Under the pieces are notes generated by a model that did not search any database, was not told the DNA's origin, and saw nothing but the letters and a program-made list of their open reading frames with translations. The position numbers and the translations under genes are program-made. Positions 18,460 through 27,373 of a DNA stretch of 50,688 nucleotides are shown here, one piece after another (position 1 is the first letter of the stretch; every line of letters starts with the position of its first letter). Source of the DNA: Mesorhizobium sp. (GTDB lineage: Bacteria > Pseudomonadota > Alphaproteobacteria > Rhizobiales > Rhizobiaceae); the NCBI RefSeq assembly GCF_017306585.1, contig NZ_JAFKIC010000129.1, positions 1 to 50,688 of the forward strand, in the 5' to 3' direction.

Positions 18460-19251
18460 TCAATTCGGGCGGTTCGCGGATTTCGGCGCGAAACGGGACA
18501 GGATCTGGATCAGCGACATGCAGCCCCAGGTAATGGCGAAGGCGATGATGGCAAGGGCCGCCGGCTCATAGGCGCGGTTGGCGCCGATGTTCTGCAGGTA
18601 GGGTCCGAAGGCCGGCCGGTTGAGCAGGCTGGCCATGGTGAACTCGCCGATGACGATGGCGAAGGTCAGGAAGGCGCCCGACAGAACCGCGATCAGCACA
18701 TTGGGCAGGATGACGCGGCCGATGATGGTGCCCCAGCCGGCGCCAAGAATCTGCGCTGCTTCCGTCAGTGTGCGCACGTCGATGGTGCGCAGCCCCGTAT
18801 CCACGGCGCGATACATGTAAGGCAGCGACAGCGTCGCATAGCCGATGACCAGCAAGGCGTTGGCGCCCATATTGCTCCCCAGGAACGGCAGCGGCGAATT
18901 CGAGCCGTACATCCTGATATAGCCGAAAACGATGACGATCGCCGGAATGACCAGCGGCAAAAGCGTGATGAATTCGACGATCGGCCTGAGCTGCGGCAGG
19001 CGCAGCCGAATCCAGTAAGCCGCCGGCACCACGATCAGCACGCCGAGTACGATGGTGAAGACGGCCGCGATCACCGAATACAGGAAGGTCGACTGGAAGC
19101 GCGCATCGCCCAGCACGATCTGGTAGGCGTCGAAAGAGTGGACGCCGCGGCGCATGCGCAGCGAGAACTCGACCGTCGCCATCAGCGGTATGAAGAAATA
19201 GGCCGCGCCGACGATGAAGACGACCCAGGCCCAGAATTTGCCCGACTTCAT
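18460..19251 (-). CDS. ABC transporter permease (AfuB/PotC-like half)
   Basis: Inner-membrane permease, 263 residues with about six membrane segments. The EAA-type loop is seen in RTLTEAAQILGAGWGTIIGR. The ATG at 19251 (MKSGKFWAWVVF) overlaps the stop of the preceding permease by 4 bp; the frame is open further upstream, but that would lie inside the other permease. It pairs with the 19248-20165 product. Confidence 0.91.
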   Translation of the reverse strand: MKSGKFWAWVVFIVGAAYFFIPLMATVEFSLRMRRGVHSFDAYQIVLGDARFQSTFLYSVIAAVFTIVLGVLIVVPAAYWIRLRLPQLRPIVEFITLLPLVIPAIVIVFGYIRMYGSNSPLPFLGSNMGANALLVIGYATLSLPYMYRAVDTGLRTIDVRTLTEAAQILGAGWGTIIGRVILPNVLIAVLSGAFLTFAIVIGEFTMASLLNRPAFGPYLQNIGANRAYEPAALAIIAFAITWGCMSLIQILSRFAPKSANRPN

Positions 19252-20165
19252 TTGAGCCACCTCTCGGAGCGGGTCCGGAACCAGATGTAGAAGACGTTGG
19301 CAAGCCCGGTAATGACGATCATGCCGAAAGCGATGGCATAGCCGAGCTGCGGGTTGTGCAGCACGTCGCCATTGATCTGCGAGTAGAGCTTGATGGGAAC
19401 GATATTGAGCGCCGGGCCGGCAAACGCATAGGCCGTCGCGATGGCGCCGAAGGCATTGGCGAACAACAGGATGACAGTGCCGAGGAAGCTCGGCCATATC
19501 ACGGGGATGACGACCATGCGCCAGTACTGCGACTGCGTGGCACCGAGCGTGGCCGCCGCCTCGCCCCATTCCTTCTTCAAGCCGTCGATGGCCGGCACGA
19601 TAATGACCACCATCAGCGGGATCTGGAAGAACAGATAGACCGCGATCAGGCCCGATGTGGTCAGGAAATTGAACCCCATCGCGTAGATGTTGATGTTGAG
19701 GACGTCACGCAGCAAGGTGGTGACGATGCCGACACGGCCGAGCGTCGCCAGGAAGGCGAAGGCAAGCGGCAGGCCGGCGAAATTCGAGGCGACGCCGGAA
19801 AAGGTGAGCGTGGCCGAACGCGTCCAGCTCGGCAGGCCGCCGCGCACGATCGCGATGGCGATTGCCAGTCCGGCGAAAGCACCGATGATGGCCGACCAGA
19901 AACTGATCTTGATCGAAACCCAGTAGGAACTGCTGATCGACGGATCGCTGACCAGCTGCAGGATGTTGTCCAGCGTGAAGGAGCCATCCCCGCGCTGAAA
20001 CGCGCCCACGACGAGGTAGAGCGTGGGCAGGATCAGGAACATCAGGGCGAAGATGAAGAATGGCGCCACGCCGATCCATTGCGTCGGCAAACGGAACGCC
20101 GTCGCCTCCTTCGGGGGCGCGGGTCTAGTGGCAAGTGTCTGATTTGAAAGCGAGAGATCGGTCAT
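19248..20165 (-). CDS. ABC transporter permease (AfuB/PotB-like half)
   Basis: Inner-membrane permease, 305 residues with about six membrane segments, the first near residue 30 (WIGVAPFFIFALMFLILP). The EAA-type loop is in EWGEAAATLGATQSQYWRMV. The ATG at 20165 is chosen because it leaves room for the hairpin between this gene and the binding-protein gene; a longer start at 20225 would read through the hairpin. Translationally coupled to the next permease. Confidence 0.9.
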   Translation of the reverse strand: MTDLSLSNQTLATRPAPPKEATAFRLPTQWIGVAPFFIFALMFLILPTLYLVVGAFQRGDGSFTLDNILQLVSDPSISSSYWVSIKISFWSAIIGAFAGLAIAIAIVRGGLPSWTRSATLTFSGVASNFAGLPLAFAFLATLGRVGIVTTLLRDVLNINIYAMGFNFLTTSGLIAVYLFFQIPLMVVIIVPAIDGLKKEWGEAAATLGATQSQYWRMVVIPVIWPSFLGTVILLFANAFGAIATAYAFAGPALNIVPIKLYSQINGDVLHNPQLGYAIAFGMIVITGLANVFYIWFRTRSERWLK

Positions 20166-20192
20166 GCGCCGGCTACCGTCTTCGAGGGAAAG

Positions 20193-20215
20193 CCGGGCGG
20201 CCTCGGGCCGCCCGG
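20193..20215 (-). other. Perfect 10-bp GC hairpin after binding-protein gene
   Basis: Arms 20193-20202 (CCGGGCGGCC on the plus strand) and 20206-20215 around a 3-base loop, between the binding-protein stop and the permease start. No T-run follows in the transcribed direction. It sits where the 1117-1142 hairpin sits in the other ABC operon and could protect the binding-protein mRNA or attenuate downstream transcription. Confidence 0.6.
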
Positions 20216-20228
20216 TGGATTTCAAGTC

Positions 20229-21335
20229 TTACTTGACGTTGGCGCCGACAACGGCGTCCCAGTTCTTGCTGATGGCTTCCTTGGCCTTGGCCTGTTCGTC
20301 GAGCGACGGGAACGCGGCCGCGGCATAGGCTTCCGCCGGCGGCAGCTTGGCCAGCACGTCCGCCGGGATCTTGCCGTTCTTGGCAAGGTCGTTGAAGCGG
20401 ATCGGGTGGCAGTAGCCCTTCAGCCAGCCGATCTGGCCTTCGTCGGAATAGAGGTATTCCATCCAGAGCTTGGCTGCATTCGGATGCGGCGCGTAGGCGC
20501 TGATCGCCTGCACGTAGACGCCGGCGACGACGCCGCTCTTCGGCACGACGACGTCGACGGGCGGGTTGCCCTTCAGCGTGTCGCGGCCGGCGAGCGCGTT
20601 GTAGTCCCAGTTGATCAGGATCGGGGTCTGGCCCTGGGCGAGCGTCGCGGGCTTGCCGACGACGGGGACGAAGTTGCCAGCGGCGTTGAGCTTCTTGAAG
20701 AAGTCGAGGCCAGCGGTGCCGGCGGCTTCGCCAGCGGCGGCGCCCGTCGACAGACCGGCGGCATAGACCGCCTGGATGGCCTGGTTCGAAGCGCGCGGAT
20801 CACCGGCGACGGCGACCGAGTTGGCGAATTCCGGCTTCAGGAGATCAGCCCAGTCCTTCGGCGATTCCTTGACGAGGTCCTTGTTCACCATGAACGAGAG
20901 AACGCCGTAATAGTCGCCGTACCAGGCGCCGTCGGCATCCTTGGCGCTGTCCGGGATCGAGTCCCAGGTCGACACCTTGTAGGGCATCAGCAGGCCGTCG
21001 GCCTTGGCGGTCGGACCGAAGGACAGGCCGACGTCGATGACGTCGGGAGCCTGCGGGCCCTTGTTGTCCTTGTTGGCCTTGATCGCCTCGACTTCGTCGC
21101 CCGAGCCGGCGTCGGGGTTGAGTTCGTTGATGGTGATCTCCGGATACTTCGCCTTGAAGCCGGCGATGACGTCGCCGTATCCGCACCAGTCATGCGGCAG
21201 GGCGATCGTGGTGAGCTGGCCTTCCGCCTTCGCGGCCTTGACGAGATCATCCAGCGAAGCCGCGGACGAAATCACCGACGACACCATCAGGGTCGCGGCC
21301 GAAAGGGAAAGCACTTTCCCCGTGAATTTGAACAT
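20229..21335 (-). CDS. ABC transporter substrate-binding protein (AfuA-like)
   Basis: Periplasmic binding protein of 368 residues. The N-terminus MFKFTGKVLSLSAATLMVSS followed by VISSAAS is a Sec signal peptide with cleavage near residue 27. The mature part resembles the AfuA/iron(III) and spermidine/putrescine group (LPHDWCGYGDVIAGFKAKYP; INELNPDAGSGDE). The ATG at 21335 has GGAG six bases upstream. Three Pho-box-like repeats lie 58-86 bases upstream, so a phosphorus-containing ligand such as a sugar phosphate or phosphonate is a reasonable guess. Iron or polyamine remain alternatives. Confidence 0.88.
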   Translation of the reverse strand: MFKFTGKVLSLSAATLMVSSVISSAASLDDLVKAAKAEGQLTTIALPHDWCGYGDVIAGFKAKYPEITINELNPDAGSGDEVEAIKANKDNKGPQAPDVIDVGLSFGPTAKADGLLMPYKVSTWDSIPDSAKDADGAWYGDYYGVLSFMVNKDLVKESPKDWADLLKPEFANSVAVAGDPRASNQAIQAVYAAGLSTGAAAGEAAGTAGLDFFKKLNAAGNFVPVVGKPATLAQGQTPILINWDYNALAGRDTLKGNPPVDVVVPKSGVVAGVYVQAISAYAPHPNAAKLWMEYLYSDEGQIGWLKGYCHPIRFNDLAKNGKIPADVLAKLPPAEAYAAAAFPSLDEQAKAKEAISKNWDAVVGANVK

Positions 21336-21392
21336 GTGTTCTCTCCGTTGAACTGACGCCGTTGGACGCCTGCGATCCGGTATCGTTTTCAT

Positions 21393-21421
21393 GTGACAGC
21401 CAGATGAAAGCTTTGTGAAAC
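21393..21421 (-). promoter_or_regulatory. Candidate Pho box: three 11-bp-spaced repeats
   Basis: Reading the minus strand: GTTTCAC, AAAG, CTTTCAT, CTGG, CTGTCAC. This is three 7-base units each separated by four bases. The alphaproteobacterial PhoB site is two CTGTCAT units separated by four bases; units 2 and 3 each differ from it at one base. The array lies 58 bases before the binding-protein ATG and points the right way. It predicts induction under phosphate limitation. Confidence 0.65.
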
Positions 21422-21438
21422 CGGCAGCCCGCAGTACG

Positions 21439-21456
21439 AAAAAGTAAACTCTTTTT
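21439..21456. promoter_or_regulatory. AT-rich inverted repeat upstream of Pho-box-like array
   Basis: AAAAAG and CTTTTT arms separated by six bases (TAAACT), in an otherwise GC-rich region 17 bases upstream of the Pho-box-like repeats. Could be a second operator or an UP-like AT-rich element. The rest of the 21457-21578 gap holds nothing recognisable. Confidence 0.25.
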
Positions 21457-21578
21457 AACCTGATGTAGCAATTGGCCGGCGAATCTTTTTCCGGCTAACG
21501 AGTTTCTGCCTTGCCCTTCACCGCCTCCCCTGGTTTCCCTGCCCCATTTTCAGATCAACTCGATGCGCCAAAAACGCC

Positions 21579-22751
21579 TCAGACGGTGCCGGCGATGGCG
21601 TTTTCAAGCAAGGTCAACGCCGCCTTCTTGGTCAGCTTGACCGGATTGCCGCCGGCGGTCGGGTCGACCACCGCCATGTCGGCGATCAGCGCCTTGCGCT
21701 TCTTGTCCATGTCGAGCCCCTTGATCAGGCCCGGCAGCGCGTGCGGCACCTTCAATTCCTTGCGCAGCTTGATGATTGCCTTGGCGAAGCCGTCGAAGCC
21801 GCCCTTGATGCCGCAATAGGCGGCGAGGCGCGCGATCCGCTCCTCGATGGAGTCGCGGTTGAAGGCCAGCACATAGGGCATGAACACCGCATTGGTCATG
21901 CCGTGATGGGTATCGTAGAGCGCACCGACCGGATGCGACAGCGAATGGATGGCGCCGAGACCCTTCTGGAAGGCGGTGGCGCCCATGGCCGCCGCACTCA
22001 TCATATGGGCGCGTGCGACGAGATCCTTGCCGTTGGCGAACGCCTTGGGCAGGTTCTCGAACACCAGCCTGATGCCTTCGACCGCGATGCCGTCGGCCAT
22101 CGGATGGTAACCCGGCGCGCAATAGGCCTCCAGGCAATGCGCGAGCGCGTCCATGCCAGTGCCGGCGGTGATGAAGCCCGGCATGCCGACCGACAGTTCC
22201 GGGTCCGCGATCACGATCGCCGGCAGGAGCTTCGGATGGAAGATGACCTTCTTGGTGTGCGTCTCTTCATTGGTGATGACACCGGCGCGGCCGACTTCCG
22301 ATCCGGTGCCTGCGGTGGTCGGCACGGCGATGATCGGCGCGATCGTGTCCGAATTGGCGCGCGTCCACCAGTCGCCGACATCCTCGAAATCCCAAACCGG
22401 GCGCGTCTGGCCGGCCTGGAAAGCGATCAATTTCCCGAGATCGAGCGCCGAGCCGCCACCGAAGGCGACGACGCCGTCATGCTTGCCCTTCTTGAACACG
22501 GCAATGCCCGCCGTCAGGTTGGACTCGACCGGGTTCGGCCGGACCTCGGAGAAGACGCCGTAGGGAACCTTGGCGTCGTCGAGGATCTTCAGCGTCGAGG
22601 CAACGACCGGCAGTTTCGCCAGGCCGGGATCAGTGACGAACAGCGGCCGCTTGATGCCGGTGGCGGCCAGCACCTCAGGCAGTTCCTTGATGCGGCCGGC
22701 GCCGAAGCGGACGGTGGTGGGGTAGTTCCATTTGGAGATGAGCTTGGACAT
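21579..22751 (-). CDS. Iron-containing alcohol dehydrogenase
   Basis: Group III metal-dependent alcohol dehydrogenase, 390 residues. The NAD-binding GGGSALDLGK is near residue 99-108, followed by PTTAGTGSE. The metal ligands appear present: Asp and His in TGMDALAHCLEAY, and two His residues in HSLSHPVGALYDTHHG. The reaction is oxidation of a primary alcohol to an aldehyde with NAD+, or the reverse. It follows the aldehyde dehydrogenase gene by 18 bases, so the two probably act in sequence. No substrate is shown by the sequence; context suggests a gamma-glutamylated amino alcohol. Confidence 0.92.
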   Translation of the reverse strand: MSKLISKWNYPTTVRFGAGRIKELPEVLAATGIKRPLFVTDPGLAKLPVVASTLKILDDAKVPYGVFSEVRPNPVESNLTAGIAVFKKGKHDGVVAFGGGSALDLGKLIAFQAGQTRPVWDFEDVGDWWTRANSDTIAPIIAVPTTAGTGSEVGRAGVITNEETHTKKVIFHPKLLPAIVIADPELSVGMPGFITAGTGMDALAHCLEAYCAPGYHPMADGIAVEGIRLVFENLPKAFANGKDLVARAHMMSAAAMGATAFQKGLGAIHSLSHPVGALYDTHHGMTNAVFMPYVLAFNRDSIEERIARLAAYCGIKGGFDGFAKAIIKLRKELKVPHALPGLIKGLDMDKKRKALIADMAVVDPTAGGNPVKLTKKAALTLLENAIAGTV

Positions 22752-22769
22752 GGCTTGTCTTTCCGGAAA

Positions 22770-24158
22770 TCAGATGGCTTCGCGCAGGTGGAAGGATTTC
22801 GGCCGGGTCAGGTTGTCGTAGCCGATGGCCGACAGCGCCGCGCCCTTGCCGGTGTCCTTGACGCCGGTCCAGACCAGTGCCGGATCGAGATAGTCGCAGC
22901 GGTTCATGAACACGGTGCCGGTCTCGACGCGGTCGCCGATGGCGATCGCGCGCTCGGTGTCCCGGGTCCAGATCGAAGCGGTCAACCCATAGGGGCTGTC
23001 ATTCATCAGCGCGATCGCCTCTTCGTCGTTGCGCACCTTCATGATGCCGACGATGGGGCCGAAGCTTTCCTCGCGCATGACGCTCATCTGGTGGTCGACC
23101 TCGGTCAGTACTTCCGGCGCCAGATAGGGCGAGCCGGCCTTGTCGTTAGCCACCTTCATGTTGATGTGGGCTTTGGCGCCCTTGCGCAGTGCCTCCGCCT
23201 TCTGCTCGCGGATCAGGTCGGCGAAACGCGCCTGCGCCATCGGCCCCATGGTCGTCGCCTGCTCCAGCGGATTGCCGACGACATAGTTCTTCGTCTCGGC
23301 GATAAAGCCTTCGACGAACTCGTCATAGACCTTCTCGTGTACATAGACGCGCTCGATGCCGCAGCAGCACTGGCCGGAATTGAAGAACGCGCCGTCGACC
23401 AGATTGGCGACGGCATGATCCATCTTGGCATCCGGAAGCACATAGGCCGGGTCCTTGCCGCCCAGTTCGAGACCGAGCGACATGAAGGTGCCGGCCGCCG
23501 CCTTCTCGATGGCCCGGCCGCCACCGACCGAGCCGGTGAAATTGACGTGATCGATCTTGCCCGAGCCGAGCAGCTTTTCAGTCTGCGCGTGATTGAGCAC
23601 GATGTTCTGGAACACACCTTTGGGCAGGCCGGCCTTTTCGAAAGCCTGAGCGAAGCGCTCGCCCACCAGCAGCGTCTGCGCCGCATGCTTGAGGATGACG
23701 ACATTGCCGGCCATCAGCGCCGGCACGATGGTGTTGACGGCGGTCAGATAGGGATAGTTCCACGGCGCGATCACCATCACTACGCCCAGCGGATCCTTCT
23801 TCACGTAACGGCGAAAGCCATCCTTGGGGTTCGACGCCGGCACCGCTCTCAGCGCCTGCTCGGCGATCTCGACCATGTAGTTGGTGCGTTCCTTGACGCC
23901 GCCGAACTCGCCGCCATAGCGAACCGGCCGCCCCATCTGCCAGGCGATCTCAGGCACGATCTCATCGGTCATCGCCACCAGCGCCTCGAGCATCGCAAGC
24001 ATGTATTTGCCGCGCTCGGCAATCGGCACCTGCGCCCATTTCTCCTGCGCTGCCCGCGCGCGCTCGACCGCTGCGTTGACAGCCTGGTCCGTCGCAATGG
24101 GCCGTTCGGCGTAGATCGATCCGTCGATGGGGGTGATGAGTTTGACCGTTTCGGTCAT
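22770..24158 (-). CDS. Aldehyde dehydrogenase family protein
   Basis: NAD(P)-dependent aldehyde dehydrogenase, 462 residues. Visible: the substrate/cofactor region VVMVIAPWNYPY, the catalytic Glu in LELGGKDPAYVL, and the catalytic Cys in NSGQCCCGIERV. Three adjacent cysteines surround the catalytic position. It oxidises an aldehyde to a carboxylate. It lies between the Fe-alcohol dehydrogenase and the glutamine-synthetase-like gene, separated from the latter by the second copy of a dispersed repeat. It resembles PuuC-type enzymes in role. Confidence 0.92.
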   Translation of the reverse strand: MTETVKLITPIDGSIYAERPIATDQAVNAAVERARAAQEKWAQVPIAERGKYMLAMLEALVAMTDEIVPEIAWQMGRPVRYGGEFGGVKERTNYMVEIAEQALRAVPASNPKDGFRRYVKKDPLGVVMVIAPWNYPYLTAVNTIVPALMAGNVVILKHAAQTLLVGERFAQAFEKAGLPKGVFQNIVLNHAQTEKLLGSGKIDHVNFTGSVGGGRAIEKAAAGTFMSLGLELGGKDPAYVLPDAKMDHAVANLVDGAFFNSGQCCCGIERVYVHEKVYDEFVEGFIAETKNYVVGNPLEQATTMGPMAQARFADLIREQKAEALRKGAKAHINMKVANDKAGSPYLAPEVLTEVDHQMSVMREESFGPIVGIMKVRNDEEAIALMNDSPYGLTASIWTRDTERAIAIGDRVETGTVFMNRCDYLDPALVWTGVKDTGKGAALSAIGYDNLTRPKSFHLREAI

Positions 24159-24199
24159 TTGCAGGTCCTCGTGTTACACAATCGAAAATCATTTGGCTT

Positions 24200-24326
24200 G
24201 GCGCTGCCCCTCATCCGCCTGCCGCACCTTCTCCCCCGTATAGGGGCGGGAGAAGGTGAACTCCAACGTCGGCGCCCCCTCTCCCCGTTCTTCACGGGGA
24301 GAGGGTAAGGGTGAGGGGCCGCGCCG
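24200..24326 (-). repeat. Dispersed intergenic repeat with two hairpins, copy 2
   Basis: Inverted copy of the 5786-5915 element. It has the same outer CCCCTCA/TGAGGGG ends, the same TCCGCCTGCCG edge, and two hairpins of the type CCTTCTCCC/GGGAGAAGG and CTCTCCCCGT/ACGGGGAGAG. It fills most of the gap between the aldehyde dehydrogenase start and the glutamine-synthetase-like stop, and its hairpins could attenuate or process the operon mRNA there. Confidence 0.8.
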
Positions 24327-24341
24327 ACGTTCGCAGTTACC

Positions 24342-25712
24342 TTAATACCGCTCGAAGCCCCTATGCAGTTCCCAGTCCGTAATCCGGCGGTCGTATTCGA
24401 ACTGCTCCCACTTGGCCGTGTGGACATAGTGCTCCAGCACATCCTCGCCGAGCGCCTGCTTCAGCATCTTCGACTTGGCCAGTGTCTCCGTCGCGTCACG
24501 CAGCGTCTTCGGGATCTCCGGCAGGCGCGAAGCCTGGTAGGCATCGCCGACGAACGGCTTCTGCAATTCCAGCTTCTCGTCGATGCCGGCAAGGCCGGCC
24601 GCGATCAGCGCCGCGAAGGCAAGGTACGGATTGAGGTCGGCGCCGCCGATGCGGCATTCCATGCGGATGCCCTTCGTCCCCTCGCCGCACAGGCGGAAGC
24701 CGGCGGTGCGGTTGTCCTCGCTCCACATGATCTTGGTCGGCGCGAAGGTGCCGGCCTGGAAGCGCTTGTAGGAGTTGATGTAGGGCGCCAGGAACCAGGT
24801 GAATTCCTTGGCGTATTTCAGCTGCCCCGCGGCCCATTGCTGGCCGAGCGTCGACAGCGTCCATTCGGCCTTCTTGTCGAAGAACAGCGGCGTCTTGCCG
24901 TCGGCGCTCCACAGCGAATTGTGGATGTGGCTGGAGCTGCCGGCGAGCCCGTAATTATACTTGGACATGAAGGAGATCGCCTTGCCTTCGGACTCGGCGA
25001 TTTCCTTGGCTCCGTTCTTCAGGATGACGTGGCGGTCGGCCATGTCGAGCGCCTCGGCATAGCGTACATTGATCTCTTCCTGGCCCGGACCCCATTCGCC
25101 CTTCGAGTTCTCGATCGGGATGCCGGCCGCTTCCATCTCGTTGCGAAGCCGGCGCATGACGCCTTCTTCCTTGGTGGTGATGCCGATCTGGTAGTCGCCG
25201 ATATAGGGCGAAGCCGTCTCGAGGCCCTGCCAATGCTTCTTGCGCGCGGAATCGTAGGTTTCGTTGAACAGGTAGAACTCGAGTTCGGAGGCGAAATAGC
25301 CGATATAACCGCGCTCCGTCAGCCGCTTGACCTGCTTCTTCAGGATGGCGCGCGGCGAATGCGGCAGGTCGTCATGGGTGTGGTGGTCGAGCACATCGCA
25401 GATCACCAGCGCCGTCTTCTCCAGCCAGGGAATGCGCCGCAGCGTGGCAAGGTCGGGCTTCATGACGAAATCGCCATAGCCCTTCGACCAGCTTGCCGCC
25501 TTATAGCCCGGCACGGGCTCCATATCGATGTCGGCGGCCAGCAGATAGTTGCAGCCATGCGTTTCATCATGGGCGGAATCGACGAAGTATTGCGCCAGGA
25601 ACCGCTTGCCGGCGAGCCGGCCCTGCATGTCGACGATGCAGGCCAGAACCGTGTCGATCTCGCCGCTGGAGACCGCTTTCTTCAACTGATCGAACGAGAA
25701 ATTTCCGGCCAT
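24342..25712 (-). CDS. Glutamine synthetase family protein (gamma-glutamyl-amine ligase type)
   Basis: GS-fold ATP-dependent ligase, 456 residues. Visible: ELEFYLF metal-site strand, GPGQEEINVRYAEALDMADR, the HIHNSLW His segment, and RMECRIGGADLNPYLAFAALI at the C-terminal active site. It lacks the adenylylation-loop context of housekeeping GlnA and resembles PuuA/IpuC-like enzymes that join glutamate to amines. Neighbours (permease, two dehydrogenases, an amidohydrolase) support a catabolic gamma-glutamylation role. The amine is unknown: putrescine, ethanolamine and related amines are all possible. Confidence 0.9.
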   Translation of the reverse strand: MAGNFSFDQLKKAVSSGEIDTVLACIVDMQGRLAGKRFLAQYFVDSAHDETHGCNYLLAADIDMEPVPGYKAASWSKGYGDFVMKPDLATLRRIPWLEKTALVICDVLDHHTHDDLPHSPRAILKKQVKRLTERGYIGYFASELEFYLFNETYDSARKKHWQGLETASPYIGDYQIGITTKEEGVMRRLRNEMEAAGIPIENSKGEWGPGQEEINVRYAEALDMADRHVILKNGAKEIAESEGKAISFMSKYNYGLAGSSSHIHNSLWSADGKTPLFFDKKAEWTLSTLGQQWAAGQLKYAKEFTWFLAPYINSYKRFQAGTFAPTKIMWSEDNRTAGFRLCGEGTKGIRMECRIGGADLNPYLAFAALIAAGLAGIDEKLELQKPFVGDAYQASRLPEIPKTLRDATETLAKSKMLKQALGEDVLEHYVHTAKWEQFEYDRRITDWELHRGFERY

Positions 25713-25793
25713 TCCTTTGGCGCTCCAGTGCTTGGTCGTTGAAGTGAGAAACCATGGCCGGCGGGATGCCGGCCATGGCCTTGGTGATGCGTC

Positions 25794-27353
25794 TCAGTGG
25801 CCGCCGGTCTCGCCGACCGCCTGTTCGGCGGCCTTGATCGCCGCCTGGCGCGCCGCGATGATGTCGCCCAGCGGCGGGCCCTGGAAGCGGCGACGCTCGA
25901 ACGCGAACCACACGACCGCCGTCAGCACGAAGAAGCCGACCGTGATGTAGAGCGCCCAGTCGTTCGGCGGCTGGATGCCGATGATGAAGATGAGGATCAT
26001 CGACACGATCGACAGGAACGCGAACAGCATGAACACGCCGCGTCCCATGTTCCATGGACCCATCTTGTCCCACTTCGGCGTTCCCCAGGCCATCATGCCG
26101 AGCACGATCGGCACGGTGAAGGAGAGGAACAGGAAGATGACGGTGCAGGACACCACGATGGTGTAGGCCGAGGTGCCGGCGACCGAGACCACCGAAGAAC
26201 CCCAGACAAAGAGCACCGACAGGATCGACGCCGTCCAGATCGCCGCCACCGGCGTGCGGTAGGTCGGGCTGACCTTGGCCAGCGCCGCCGAACCGGGCAG
26301 GCCGCCGTCACGCGAGAAAGCGAAGATCATGCGCGAGGCGGAGGTGACGGTCGCGAGACCGCACAGCAGCTGCGCCACGAAGACCACGAGATAGACGAAT
26401 TCCTTGAGGCCCGAGGGAACGCGCTGGTCGAAGGCCCAGAAGAACACGTTCCAGCCCTGCTTGGCGGCATCGTCCATGTTCGGGATCATCAGCACGAAAG
26501 CGGCCAGGAACAGGTAGCCGAACAGCGCCGACCAGACCACCGACATGACCATGGCGCGCGGCACCGAAGAGGCCGCCTTGATGGTCTCTTCCGACGTATG
26601 AGCCGAGGCGTCATAACCAGTGATCGTATAGATCGGCAGCAGGAGGCCGAGTGCGAACACCCAGGCGTTCGACACCTGCGGCCAGACACCGCCGCCGGCA
26701 TCACCCGAATAATTGTGGAAGGTGAAGAGACGGCTGAAATCCCAGGTCTGCGCAAAGGCCATGCACACCACCGCGATCAGGATCGAGCCGAAGAAGATCA
26801 GATAGCCTGAGAAGTCGGTGAGCTTCGCCGTCAGCTTGATGCCGAGATGGTTGATCAGCGCCTGGAGACCGGTGATGACGACCAGGAAGATCATCTGGTT
26901 GGTCAGCGAGCCGTCAATGCCCAGCGCCGGTCCGAAGGCGCCGATAAAGAACGTCCAGGTGCCGACATTGATGGCGCCGAGCACGGTGATCAGGCCGAGC
27001 AAGTTGAGCCAGGCCGTGACCCAGCCGGTGCCGCGGTTGCCGAGGATCGAGCCCCAGTGGTAGAGGCCGCCGGCGGTCGGATAAGCCGAGCTGATCTGCG
27101 ACATGGCGACCGCGAAGGTGAGCGACACGAAACAGCCGACCAGCCAGCCGATGCCGACGCCGATGCCGCCGGCGCCCGACGTGCCTTGCGCCAGCGAGTT
27201 GATGCCGCCCGACAGGATGCAGATGATGGAGAAGGAAACCGCGAAATTCGAAAAGCGGCTGAGGCGCCGCTCCAGTTCCTGGGCGTAGCCCATGCTGTGG
27301 AGGTGTTTTACGTCCTCCGCCTTGTCGACGTCTGTATAACCCGGTGCTGCCAT
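25794..27353 (-). CDS. APC family amino acid/amine permease
   Basis: Inner-membrane carrier, 519 residues with about 12 membrane segments. The first begins near residue 35 (FSNFAVSFSIICILSGGINS), and the sequence includes AYPTAGGLYHWGS and the helix-6 region GYDASAHTSEET, both typical of the amino acid/choline transporter (ACT) branch that carries GABA, choline or amines. A soluble tail of about 30 residues ends the protein. Placed between the amidohydrolase and the ligase, it probably imports the amine substrate of the pathway. Confidence 0.92.
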   Translation of the reverse strand: MAAPGYTDVDKAEDVKHLHSMGYAQELERRLSRFSNFAVSFSIICILSGGINSLAQGTSGAGGIGVGIGWLVGCFVSLTFAVAMSQISSAYPTAGGLYHWGSILGNRGTGWVTAWLNLLGLITVLGAINVGTWTFFIGAFGPALGIDGSLTNQMIFLVVITGLQALINHLGIKLTAKLTDFSGYLIFFGSILIAVVCMAFAQTWDFSRLFTFHNYSGDAGGGVWPQVSNAWVFALGLLLPIYTITGYDASAHTSEETIKAASSVPRAMVMSVVWSALFGYLFLAAFVLMIPNMDDAAKQGWNVFFWAFDQRVPSGLKEFVYLVVFVAQLLCGLATVTSASRMIFAFSRDGGLPGSAALAKVSPTYRTPVAAIWTASILSVLFVWGSSVVSVAGTSAYTIVVSCTVIFLFLSFTVPIVLGMMAWGTPKWDKMGPWNMGRGVFMLFAFLSIVSMILIFIIGIQPPNDWALYITVGFFVLTAVVWFAFERRRFQGPPLGDIIAARQAAIKAAEQAVGETGGH

Positions 27354-27373
27354 TGGAAGTCCCCTGTTGGTTC

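Noticed and set aside
21741-24308. Plus-strand open frame of 855 codons opposite the alcohol and aldehyde dehydrogenase genes
   Set aside because: Runs across two real genes and the repeat between genes, with shadow-frame composition and no recognisable domain.
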